A DNA stretch of 11,509 nucleotides from Acidiferrobacteraceae bacterium (GTDB lineage: Bacteria > Pseudomonadota > Gammaproteobacteria > Arenicellales > UBA868), in assembly GCA_002731295.1 (NCBI GenBank), contig PCBE01000028.1, positions 69,673 to 81,181 of the forward strand, given 5' to 3'. A model generated the notes under the pieces. It was not told the DNA's origin. It was given only the letters and a program-made list of their open reading frames with translations, and made no database searches. Every line of letters begins with the position of its first letter. Position 1 is the first letter of the stretch. The position numbers were made by a program, and so were the translations under genes. Below, piece after piece: positions 1 to 6,984 of the stretch.

Positions 1-645
1 GCTTTTGACATTCGTTTGAGTGGGTTTAAGGGCTGTGCATCAGATCTAGAACAACGTGTTCTCGACCTTCAGCGCCGGGGTTTTCCAAACTACTTTGGAA
101 GCCAGCGATTTGGCCATCAGGGCAGAAATATCGATGAAGCACGCAGGATCTTGGGTACTGATGCTGTTCGACTTCGTCGGCCCAGCCATCAGATGCTGCT
201 TTCCGCAGCGCGGAGTTGGTTGTTCAATGTCGTTCTTGGACAAAGACTACTCGAAAATACATGGACTCGACCCCTGCCTGGTGACATCATGATGCTTGCT
301 GGCAGTCGATCCCACTTTACCGCAGAAAAGGGCGACTCGATGCTACCGGAGCGGTTAGCCAGTTTGGATATTCATGTCAGCGGCCCATTATGGGGAGACG
401 TAAAAGCTGTTCAGGATCAGCCAGCTTGGCAGCGGGAGTGCTGTTGGCTCGAAGGCGAAGCGGAAATGCGAGATAGTGTTGCCCGAACCGGAGCAAATCC
501 GGCACGGCGTGCACTACGCGCCACCTTCGATGACCTGACTCTGAAGTGGACCCACGACAGTAATCCCAGGCTCGTATTTACTCTCGGTCGTGGTTGTTAT
601 GCGACTTCTTTGCTCCGAGAACTGGTACTGTTTGACCTGCCATGA
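1..645 (+). CDS. truD: tRNA pseudouridine(13) synthase TruD, C-terminal part (5' truncated by window edge)
   Basis: TruD converts U13 to pseudouridine in the D arm of certain tRNAs, notably tRNA-Glu. The frame is open from base 1 and ends at TGA 643-645, giving 214 residues, against about 349 for the E. coli protein, so roughly the first 135 residues lie outside. The diagnostic motif RRGFPNYFGSQRFGHQGRN is at about residues 25-43, matching the family's GVPNYFGxQRFG. It is followed by the LSAARSWLFN stretch and, near the end, CYATSLLREL, matching the family's FATSVVREL. The catalytic Asp (about residue 80 of the full protein) is upstream of the window and cannot be checked. A TTG at 16 is internal and not a start. 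The gene converges on htpG with 3 bases between stops and no obvious terminator. No frameshift is seen. The family call is secure from motif matches; the N-terminus is unseen. Confidence 0.93.
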   Translation, partial: AFDIRLSGFKGCASDLEQRVLDLQRRGFPNYFGSQRFGHQGRNIDEARRILGTDAVRLRRPSHQMLLSAARSWLFNVVLGQRLLENTWTRPLPGDIMMLAGSRSHFTAEKGDSMLPERLASLDIHVSGPLWGDVKAVQDQPAWQRECCWLEGEAEMRDSVARTGANPARRALRATFDDLTLKWTHDSNPRLVFTLGRGCYATSLLRELVLFDLP

Positions 646-648
646 ACC

Positions 649-2538
649 TCAAGTTGTTAGCAGACTGGCTCGGGTCAGTAAGTCGTTCACTCGTTTCACA
701 TAGGCTGCCGGTTCAGAAAGCCGCGCGCCTTCGCTCAATGCAGCTTGATCAAAAAGAACCATAGACCATTCTTCCAGTCGCTCGTGCCCTGGCGCCAGTT
801 GTTTGATGAGCGGGTGGTCAGCATTAATTTCCATAATCGGCTTAGCGTCCGGCGCATCCTGCCCCATGGCCTGTAGGATGCGCTCGAGGTTACCCCCGAG
901 ATCATGTTCGTCGGCAACTAGGCAAGCCGGTGAATCTGTTAAACGATGGCTCACACGGACTTCCTTCACCCTGTCACTAAGTACGGCTTGTATCTTTTCC
1001 ACCAGTCCGGTGAGGTCTTTACCCTTTTCCTCGGCAGCTTTCTTCTGATCATCGGTTGCAAATTCATCCAGGTCCAACGCACCCTTTGCGATCGACTTCA
1101 ATGGCTTTTCCTCATAGTCACTGAGGGAAGTAACGAGCCATTCGTCAACTGGGTCCGTTAGCAGAAGAACTTCAATTTCGTTCTTTCGGAATATCTCTAG
1201 ATGTGGCGATGTGCTGGCTGCTGCATATGAATCTGCCGTGATGAAGTAGATTCCCTTCTGTTTCATAGGCATTCGTTTGACGTAATCCGCTAGCGACACT
1301 GTCTGTGTTTCTTCATCGTCATGGGTCGTGCAGAAACGCAATAGCTCGGCCAGGGTCTTTTGGTTTTCATGGTCTTCGACCATACCTTCTTTTAGGACTT
1401 TGCCAAATTCCTTCCAAAACTGTACGTAGGAATCTGGATTTTTTTCGGCTATCCGCTTCAGCTCGTTGAGAATCTTTTTTACCGAGGCTGTGCGAATCCG
1501 GTCTATATCTTTGTTGTTCTGCAAAAACTCGCGTGAGACATTTAGCGGGAGATCAGCTGCATCAACTACACCCCGAACAAACCGAAGATAACTTGGCATC
1601 AGGTACTTGGCATCATCGAGAATAAAGATCCGACGCACGTAGAGATTAATACCGTGCCGTTGCTCACGGTCCCACAAATCAAACGGCGCTTTTGATGGAA
1701 TAAAGAGTAGCGAGATATACTCAAGATTCCCTTCAACTCTATTATGTAGCGTGACGAGCGGGGCCTCGTTGTCATAACTAATATTGGTATAGAACTGTTT
1801 GTATTCTTCCTCTGTAATTTCGGTTTTTGGTCTAGACCACAACGCTGCGCCTTTGTTGACTGTTTCCCACTCCTCTTTTCGTTTTTCATCCGAACTCAGC
1901 ATCTTGATCGGCAGAGAGATATGGTCGGAGTACTTTCCGATGATATTGCGGAGGCGATACCCTTCGGCAAATTCCTTATCTTCTTTGCGAAGATGTAGAG
2001 TTATTTCTGTACCTCGTTCAACACGGGTGGTATTTTCGATCGTGTATTCACCGCTGCCGTCTGACACCCAGCGGACTCCTGTTTCAGATTCTTGGCCGGC
2101 TTTGCGTGTCAAGAGTTCGACTTTTTCTGCGACCAGGAAAACCGAATAGAAACCGACTCCGAATTGACCAATTAGACTTGCGTCTGCCGATTGGTCGCCA
2201 CTGAGTGAATCCAGAAACTGGCGGGTGCCTGATCGGGCGATTGTACCGATGTTGTCGACCACTTCAGCCCTGGCCATGCCGATTCCGTTGTCACGCACCG
2301 AAATCGTTCTGTCCTTCTCATTGAAGTTGATATGCACAGACAGTTCATTGCTATTTTCCAGAAGTTGTTCATCTGTCAATGCCGCAAATCGTAGCCGGTC
2401 ACAAGCATCCGAGGCGTTGGAGATCAACTCTCGAAGAAAGATCTCCTTGTTCGTGTAGAGTGAGTGAATCATCAACTGTAATAGCTGATTCACTTCGGTC
2501 TGAAAACTTCGAGTTTCAACGGTTTGTTCAGTTGTCAT
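649..2538 (-). CDS. htpG: Molecular chaperone HtpG (bacterial Hsp90)
   Basis: HtpG is a cytoplasmic dimeric ATP-driven chaperone that remodels folding clients, partly with the DnaK system. The product has 629 residues, against 624 in E. coli, so it is complete. Visible motifs of the GHKL ATPase domain are ELISNASDACDRLRF (residues 37-51, with the expected catalytic Glu37 and Asn41), DNGIGM (83-88), the SGT lid segment (103-105) and GQFGVGFYS (124-132). NVSREFLQ (333-340) supplies the middle-domain Arg336 that reaches the ATP gamma-phosphate. The C-terminal dimerisation region follows without interruption. The ATG at 2536-2538 is preceded by AAGGA (complement of 2549-2553) at 10 bases, which fixes the start. 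Upstream lies a strong heat-shock promoter candidate (2597-2625), divergent from the tRNA cluster. The 3' end abuts truD tail to tail. Confidence 0.98.
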   Translation of the reverse strand: MTTEQTVETRSFQTEVNQLLQLMIHSLYTNKEIFLRELISNASDACDRLRFAALTDEQLLENSNELSVHINFNEKDRTISVRDNGIGMARAEVVDNIGTIARSGTRQFLDSLSGDQSADASLIGQFGVGFYSVFLVAEKVELLTRKAGQESETGVRWVSDGSGEYTIENTTRVERGTEITLHLRKEDKEFAEGYRLRNIIGKYSDHISLPIKMLSSDEKRKEEWETVNKGAALWSRPKTEITEEEYKQFYTNISYDNEAPLVTLHNRVEGNLEYISLLFIPSKAPFDLWDREQRHGINLYVRRIFILDDAKYLMPSYLRFVRGVVDAADLPLNVSREFLQNNKDIDRIRTASVKKILNELKRIAEKNPDSYVQFWKEFGKVLKEGMVEDHENQKTLAELLRFCTTHDDEETQTVSLADYVKRMPMKQKGIYFITADSYAAASTSPHLEIFRKNEIEVLLLTDPVDEWLVTSLSDYEEKPLKSIAKGALDLDEFATDDQKKAAEEKGKDLTGLVEKIQAVLSDRVKEVRVSHRLTDSPACLVADEHDLGGNLERILQAMGQDAPDAKPIMEINADHPLIKQLAPGHERLEEWSMVLFDQAALSEGARLSEPAAYVKRVNDLLTRASLLTT

Positions 2539-2596
2539 CGGTCATTGGTCCTTACTGATGTGGGGCTTGCGAACGATCTTCGTGATTATCTGTAAA

Positions 2597-2625
2597 AAAT
2601 GGGGGCTGTGGGATAGTAATTCAAG
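2597..2625 (-). promoter_or_regulatory. sigma-32 (heat-shock) type promoter of htpG
   Basis: Read on the minus strand, CTTGAATT (2625-2618) is a near-perfect sigma-32 -35 element and CCCCATTT (2604-2597) a perfect -10 element. There are 15 bases between CTTGAA and CCCCAT. The expected start is about 2590, giving a leader of roughly 50 bases to the htpG ATG. The match is read directly from the sequence; sigma-32 control of htpG is known in E. coli; use of this site here is inferred. Confidence 0.85.
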
Positions 2626-2702
2626 TCATCTGTGATTGACCCTATCGTTTCATTTGGTACTTGGACTTATCGGCCTCAGTCGGCCCCGTGACCAATTTCC
2701 GG

Positions 2703-2708
2703 TAGAAT
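2703..2708 (+). promoter_or_regulatory. Probable -10 box of the tRNA cluster promoter
   Basis: TAGAAT lies 25 bases before the first tRNA. It is followed directly by a GC-rich run (CCGCCCCG, 2709-2716), the kind of discriminator that makes stable-RNA promoters sensitive to ppGpp. No convincing -35 hexamer is present at 16-18 bases; the sequence there is TCGGCC-like. The call therefore rests on the -10 box, the discriminator and the position. Confidence 0.4.
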
Positions 2709-2733
2709 CCGCCCCGTATGTTGTTTAACGAAT

Positions 2734-2810
<77 letters not shown>

Positions 2811-2836
2811 TTATGTGGAAACCTCAGGAGAGCCGG

Positions 2837-2913
2837 GCGCCCGTAGCTCAACCGGATAGAGCAACGGCCTTCTAAGCCGTAGGTTACAGGTTCGAGTCCT
2901 GTCGGGCGTACCA
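2837..2913 (+). tRNA. tRNA-Arg (anticodon UCU)
   Basis: The gene is 77 bases with encoded CCA. The acceptor GCGCCCG (2837-2843) pairs with CGGGCGT, with a G-U first pair. The anticodon stem ACGGC/GCCGT encloses CTTCTAA, giving anticodon TCT at 2871-2873, which reads AGA and AGG. The T arm ACAGG-TTCGAGT-CCTGT is perfect. It sits between tRNA-Pro and, after an 89-base spacer, tRNA-His. Confidence 0.97.
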
Positions 2914-3002
2914 ATTTCGCGACGTGACCTCTTGAATAGCTGGATTCGCTGGCTTTGACATCCTGAATTGTTGGATAATTGACAACTTGGCTATCCGAAT
3001 AT

Positions 3003-3079
3003 GGTGATCGTAGCTCAGTTGGTAGAGCCCCGGATTGTGATTCCGGTCGTCGTGGGTTCGAGTCCCATCGGTCACCCCA
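3003..3079 (+). tRNA. tRNA-His (anticodon GUG)
   Basis: The acceptor GTGATCG (3004-3010) pairs with CGGTCAC. Base 3003 is the extra 5' G(-1) typical of tRNA-His, opposite discriminator C73 (3076). The anticodon stem CCGGA/TCCGG encloses TTGTGAT, with anticodon GTG at 3037-3039. CCA is encoded (3077-3079). The G(-1):C73 pair is the identity element for histidyl-tRNA synthetase. Confidence 0.97.
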
Positions 3080-3138
3080 GACTTGCAATAACCAAGACAC
3101 GATCGTCAATTTATGGGATTGCCACTGAAGGACACGAA

Positions 3139-3214
<76 letters not shown>

Positions 3215-3299
3215 GAACTGGTGAAAATTGAAATTGCTGAGAACATGTATGATCAAATTCGGCTTCTGGCCTTATTCTGAAATATGTACAGGATCAGAT

Positions 3300-3384
3300 G
3301 CGAAAGTGGCGGAACTGGTAGACGCGCTGGCTTTAGGTGCCAGTGGGGTAACCCGTGGGAGTTCGACTCTCCCCTTTCGCACCA
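3300..3384 (+). tRNA. tRNA-Leu (anticodon UAG)
   Basis: This is an 85-base class II tRNA with a long variable arm (TGGGGTAACCCGT region) and encoded CCA. The acceptor GCGAAAG (3300-3306) pairs with CTTTCGC (3374-3380). The anticodon stem CTGGC/GCCAG encloses TTTAGGT, giving anticodon TAG at 3334-3336 for CUN Leu codons. It is the last tRNA of the cluster. Only 53 bases separate it from tig and no terminator is visible between them, so tig may share the tRNA transcript. Confidence 0.97.
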
Positions 3385-3437
3385 GCGTTTCAAGTAATTA
3401 ATCATAGTTCACCTCCTACAATCAGGAATACCATCGT

Positions 3438-4757
3438 ATGGATGTCTCTGTTGAAAATACTGGCGCAATCGGCAGGAAAATGACAGTCAAAATCCCTGCA
3501 TCAGATCTTGATCAGAATATTCAGTCAAGGCTGTCGACGCTGGCGAAGACCGTAAAACTTCCAGGCTTCCGGCCGGGCAAGGTTCCGCTCAAGGTGGTTG
3601 AAGCGAGATATTCTGAGCAGGTCCTGCATGAAGCAGCCGAAGAACTGATCAGTTCAAGCTATCATGATGCCGTTGTGCAGGAATCTGTTGAAACCGCGGG
3701 CCCACCATCGATTGAACCCAAGACGATGACACGCGGCGAGGATCTTGAATATGTGGCCACATTCGAAGTGTTTCCCCAGATCCCCCGAACTGACATTGCA
3801 GGCACGTCGATTGTTCGTAAATCCTGTCAGCCAGAAGAGGGAGATGTGACTCGAACAATCGAAACTTTGCGTAAACGTCGAACGATCTGGGAGGCAGATG
3901 AATCAGCAGCCAAGGAGGGTGACCGCTTGCTGATTGACTTCAAAGGAACTGTGAATGGAGAACCTTTCGAAGGTGGGGAAGCGGAAAATTATCCCGTTAT
4001 ACTGGGGGGAAGTACATTGCTTCCGGAGTTTGAGGAGCAGTTAACTGACCTGAAGACAGGTGACCAGGGTACAGTCGACCTGACCTTTCCTGAAGATTAC
4101 CCAAATGAAGAACTTGCAGGACAACCGGCAAAGTTCAGTGTCGACGTTCGTGAAGTCGCAAAACCGAAACTACCTGAGATCGACGAGGACTTCATAAAAA
4201 GTTTTGGTGTGGAAGAGGGGACCGACCAGGCATTCCGCAACCAAATTCTGGAAAACCTGGAGAAGGAATGTTCACAAAAAATTCGGAGTGACACTCATGA
4301 AGCGGTGATGGAGGCTCTTCTCCTGGGGAACGATTTCGAAGTGCCAGAGGCCTTGATCCGAGAAGAAACTGAGCGTGCGGTTATGGCTGCCCGGGCCCAG
4401 ATGCAGCAGCAGGGTCTACCTGCAGATACACCAGTCGATCCAGAACAGTTCAGGAATTCAGCTGAAAGACGTGTACGACTCGGGTTAGTTATGCATACAA
4501 TCGTAAAACAGCGAGAAATAAAGCCAGACGATAATGCTGTTCGCCAGCGACTAGAGGACATGGCGTCAAGCTATGATGATCCTCAACAGTTCATTAAGTG
4601 GTACAGTGAAGACAGGAGCCGCTTGTCACAGGTTGAGGCCGCAGTTGTCGAGGACCATGTTGTGGAAGCGTTGCTGACCGACGCCGACGTCACTGATAGC
4701 GAGGTGAGCTTTGAGGACTTAATGAACCCGACTGTACCTGACACTATGCAATCGTGA
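3438..4757 (+). CDS. tig: Trigger factor (ribosome-associated chaperone and peptidyl-prolyl isomerase)
   Basis: Trigger factor docks at the ribosome exit tunnel through uL23 and shields nascent chains. The product has 439 residues, close to E. coli's 432. The N-terminal ribosome-binding domain contains the signature loop GFRPGKVP (residues 43-50). An FKBP-type isomerase domain spans about 161-241 ([20 protein letters not shown]... LLPEFEEQL), followed by the helical C-terminal cradle. The ATG at 3438 is preceded by AGGA (3424-3427) about 10 bases upstream, a moderate ribosome binding site. The stop is TGA at 4755-4757, 32 bases before the preferred clpP start. The tig-clpP-clpX-lon order is the usual gammaproteobacterial arrangement. 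No promoter of its own is evident in the 53 bases after tRNA-Leu. No truncation or frameshift is seen. Confidence 0.97.
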   Translation: MDVSVENTGAIGRKMTVKIPASDLDQNIQSRLSTLAKTVKLPGFRPGKVPLKVVEARYSEQVLHEAAEELISSSYHDAVVQESVETAGPPSIEPKTMTRGEDLEYVATFEVFPQIPRTDIAGTSIVRKSCQPEEGDVTRTIETLRKRRTIWEADESAAKEGDRLLIDFKGTVNGEPFEGGEAENYPVILGGSTLLPEFEEQLTDLKTGDQGTVDLTFPEDYPNEELAGQPAKFSVDVREVAKPKLPEIDEDFIKSFGVEEGTDQAFRNQILENLEKECSQKIRSDTHEAVMEALLLGNDFEVPEALIREETERAVMAARAQMQQQGLPADTPVDPEQFRNSAERRVRLGLVMHTIVKQREIKPDDNAVRQRLEDMASSYDDPQQFIKWYSEDRSRLSQVEAAVVEDHVVEALLTDADVTDSEVSFEDLMNPTVPDTMQS

Positions 4758-4789
4758 TCCGGGTCGATCATACTGACAGAGGTGATACT

Positions 4790-5422
4790 GTGACAGATTA
4801 TTCCAAGCAACCTGCCTTGACGGCACCCCAGAATCTCGGTTTGGTGCCGATGGTCATCGAAACCACTGGTAGAGGCGAACGTGCCTACGATATTTACTCT
4901 CGTCTGCTCAAGGAGCGGGTCATATTTATGGTCGGCCAGATTGTCGACCATATGGCCAACCTGGTTGTAGCGCAACTGCTGTATCTGGAATCAGAGAACC
5001 CGGACAAGGATATTCATCTTTATGTCAATAGTCCCGGTGGTGAGGTGAATGCTGGTCTTGCCATCTACGATACCATGCAATTCATTAGACCTGACGTCAG
5101 CACTGTTTGCACGGGTCAGGCTGCGAGCATGGGTGCAGTGATACTTGCTGGCGGCACTTCGGAAAAGCGATTTGCACTGCCGCATTCACGAATTATGATC
5201 CATCAACCTTGGGGCGGGTTTCAGGGTCAGGCCACAGATATTGATATTCACGCCAAAGAGATTCTGAGAATACGTGAACGGTTAAACCAGATACTTTCCA
5301 ATCATACCGGCCGCGATCTCGATATTGTTCAGAATGACACTGAGCGGGACAACTTTATGAGCGGAGACGAGGCTGCAGAATACGGTATTATTGACCGAGT
5401 AATTAGCCAGCGCGAAGACTAA
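4790..5422 (+). CDS. clpP: ATP-dependent Clp protease, proteolytic subunit ClpP
   Basis: ClpP forms the tetradecameric serine protease chamber fed by ClpX (and ClpA where present). From the GTG at 4790 the product has 210 residues (E. coli 207). It has a short propeptide of about 17 residues before LVPMVIE, which aligns with the mature E. coli N-terminus. The catalytic triad is Ser113 in GQAASMGA, His138 in MIHQP and Asp187 in DTERDNF. The frame stays open back to a GTG at 4754, which overlaps the tig stop as GTGA. I prefer 4790 because GAGGTGAT (4779-4786) is a strong Shine-Dalgarno match just upstream and the family propeptide length fits; the longer form would add 12 residues. It is probably translated from the tig transcript. 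The stop is TAA 5420-5422. Confidence 0.97.
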   Translation: MTDYSKQPALTAPQNLGLVPMVIETTGRGERAYDIYSRLLKERVIFMVGQIVDHMANLVVAQLLYLESENPDKDIHLYVNSPGGEVNAGLAIYDTMQFIRPDVSTVCTGQAASMGAVILAGGTSEKRFALPHSRIMIHQPWGGFQGQATDIDIHAKEILRIRERLNQILSNHTGRDLDIVQNDTERDNFMSGDEAAEYGIIDRVISQRED

Positions 5423-5446
5423 TTATTATCACGCAAAGAGCCTCAA

Positions 5447-5475
5447 TTGTGTACCCCTTGCAATCACGTTATAAA
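5447..5475 (+). promoter_or_regulatory. Candidate sigma-70 promoter for clpX
   Basis: TTGTGT (5447-5452) and TATAAA (5470-5475) are separated by an ideal 17 bases within the 163-base gap between clpP and clpX. The -10 box is good; the -35 matches only at its TTG. A start near 5482 would give a leader of about 100 bases. clpX may equally be read from upstream, as no terminator is visible after clpP. Confidence 0.4.
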
Positions 5476-5585
5476 GACTGCATCTTACATAGGTGGCAAA
5501 GCTGATTTTGAAGACAACCCATGTGCCTGAAGATCTAACCTGGGTGGATCATTACAGAGTTAACAATTGATATAGGGGAGGTAGC

Positions 5586-6863
5586 ATGGCCGAGAACGAC
5601 GGCGACAACAAAGGTGACAAGCTTCTCTATTGTTCTTTTTGTGGAAAGAGCCAGCACGAAGTTAGAAAGCTGATCGCTGGCCCATCGGTATTTGTCTGTG
5701 ACGAGTGCGTAGAACTCTGTAACGAGATTATTCGTGAAGAGGCCGAAGATGTAGAAGCCGAGGACGCTCGCGAGGCAGCTTATCCGACCCCGCAGGAAAT
5801 CTGTGAGCGGCTGGATGATTACGTCATCGGCCAGACAGAGGCAAAGAAAGTTCTTTCAGTGGCCGTATACAATCACTATAAGCGGATTGAGAACGCAGAA
5901 GCTGTAGGCGAAGTCGATATCTCGAAAAGCAACATTCTGATGATCGGGCCGACCGGATCAGGTAAAACACTTCTAGCCGAAACACTGGCTCGGGAACTCA
6001 ATGTACCGTTTACGATTGCCGATGCAACCACTCTCACAGAAGCCGGTTATGTCGGAGAAGATGTTGAAAACATCATCCAGAAGCTGCTCCAGAAGTGTGA
6101 TTATGATGTGGAAAAAGCGCAGATTGGGATTGTGTATATCGATGAAATAGACAAGATATCGCGTAAATCAGATAACCCATCTATTACCCGTGATGTCTCT
6201 GGGGAAGGCGTTCAGCAGGCGCTACTTAAACTAATCGAGGGCACTGTAGCCTCGGTACCTCCACAAGGTGGTCGCAAACACCCGCAGCAGGAGTTTCTAC
6301 AGGTCGATACCCGAAATGTGTTGTTTATTTGTGGAGGTGCATTCTCGGGACTCGAGAAAGTCATCCAGCAGCGCTCTGAAAAGTCAGGTATCGGTTTTGG
6401 TGCGGACATCAAAAGCATCTCAAATGATGCCCGTATGAGCGAGTTTCTACCTGATCTCGAACCCGAGGATTTGATCAAGTATGGACTGATACCAGAGTTT
6501 GTCGGACGCATGCCGATAATCGCAACCCTCGAAGAACTGGATGAAGAAGCCTTGATGACCATCCTGACCGAGCCCAAAAATGCACTGATCAAGCAATTTG
6601 GCAAACTATTTGAGCTTGAAAATGTGGAACTTGAAATTCGACAGGATGCTCTAAAAGCTGTTGCAAAAAAGGCTATGGATCGAAAGACTGGTGCGCGCGG
6701 ACTGCGTTCAATACTAGAGAAAGCGTTGCTGGAGACCATGTTTGAATTGCCATCAATGAACGATGTGACCAAGGTGATGGTAGACTCCAGCGTAATCGAA
6801 GACAGCTCTCAACCGCTATATGTCTTCGAAGAAGAACCACGAAACATTTCACAGCAATCTTAA
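5586..6863 (+). CDS. clpX: ATP-dependent unfoldase ClpX
   Basis: ClpX is a hexameric AAA+ unfoldase that recognises tags such as ssrA and threads substrates into ClpP. The product has 425 residues (E. coli 424). The N-terminal zinc-binding domain has Cys16, Cys19, Cys38 and Cys41. AAA+ motifs are Walker A GPTGSGKT (121-128), Walker B VYIDE (183-187) and the sensor-2 region GARGLR (369-374). The GYVG pore loop is at 154-157, the RKH loop at 230-232 and the IGF ClpP-docking loop at 269-271, so pairing with the neighbouring ClpP is expected. The ATG at 5586 follows the strong ribosome site GGGGAGGT (5575-5582). The stop is TAA 6861-6863. A 186-codon open frame on the opposite strand here (6212-6772) is a shadow. 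Confidence 0.98.
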   Translation: MAENDGDNKGDKLLYCSFCGKSQHEVRKLIAGPSVFVCDECVELCNEIIREEAEDVEAEDAREAAYPTPQEICERLDDYVIGQTEAKKVLSVAVYNHYKRIENAEAVGEVDISKSNILMIGPTGSGKTLLAETLARELNVPFTIADATTLTEAGYVGEDVENIIQKLLQKCDYDVEKAQIGIVYIDEIDKISRKSDNPSITRDVSGEGVQQALLKLIEGTVASVPPQGGRKHPQQEFLQVDTRNVLFICGGAFSGLEKVIQQRSEKSGIGFGADIKSISNDARMSEFLPDLEPEDLIKYGLIPEFVGRMPIIATLEELDEEALMTILTEPKNALIKQFGKLFELENVELEIRQDALKAVAKKAMDRKTGARGLRSILEKALLETMFELPSMNDVTKVMVDSSVIEDSSQPLYVFEEEPRNISQQS

Positions 6864-6887
6864 TTTGAGTGTGAGACACGATTTCAC

Positions 6888-6916
6888 CTTGAATTAAGAG
6901 GGCGAAGCCCCCAGAT
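6888..6916 (+). promoter_or_regulatory. sigma-32 (heat-shock) type promoter of lon
   Basis: CTTGAA (6888-6893) is a perfect sigma-32 -35 core. After 15 bases, CCCCAGAT (6909-6916) matches the -10 consensus CCCCATNT except at one position (G for T). Spacing is the same as in the htpG promoter of this window. The expected start is near 6923. E. coli lon is known to belong to the heat-shock regulon; use of this site here is inferred. Confidence 0.75.
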
Positions 6917-6926
6917 TAGGTGTGAT

Positions 6927-6943
6927 ACCAGTGCACGACTGGT
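6927..6943 (+). promoter_or_regulatory. Stem-loop at the predicted 5' end of the lon mRNA
   Basis: ACCAGT (6927-6932) and ACTGGT (6938-6943) form a perfect 6-base-pair stem with loop GCACG. If transcription starts near 6923 as the heat-shock promoter predicts, this hairpin caps the lon transcript within a few bases of its 5' end, where such structures can block 5'-end-dependent decay. It is followed by only TTT, so it is a poor terminator for clpX. The base pairing is seen; the role is inferred. Confidence 0.45.
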
Positions 6944-6984
6944 TTGCCGTGCTTTAAACGGAATCAGAACACACGGGACTAGAC

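Noticed and set aside
2955..2984. Two perfect TTGACA hexamers 24 bases apart in the spacer before tRNA-His, suggesting an internal promoter
   Set aside because: Neither has an acceptable -10 box at 16-18 bases. The best pairing (GATAAT at 2974) leaves only 13 bases, so I do not call a promoter.
3225..3250. TTGAAA with TATGAT between tRNA-Lys and tRNA-Leu as an internal promoter
   Set aside because: The spacing is about 14 bases, too short for a normal sigma-70 promoter.
4583..4975. 130-codon minus-strand open frame across the tig-clpP junction
   Set aside because: It is antisense to two well-supported genes, with no recognisable domain and no ribosome site; it is a shadow frame.
6212..6772. 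186-codon open frame on the minus strand inside clpX
   Set aside because: It is a Ser-rich low-complexity shadow of the clpX coding strand, with no family resemblance and no ribosome site. The clpX frame covers it entirely.
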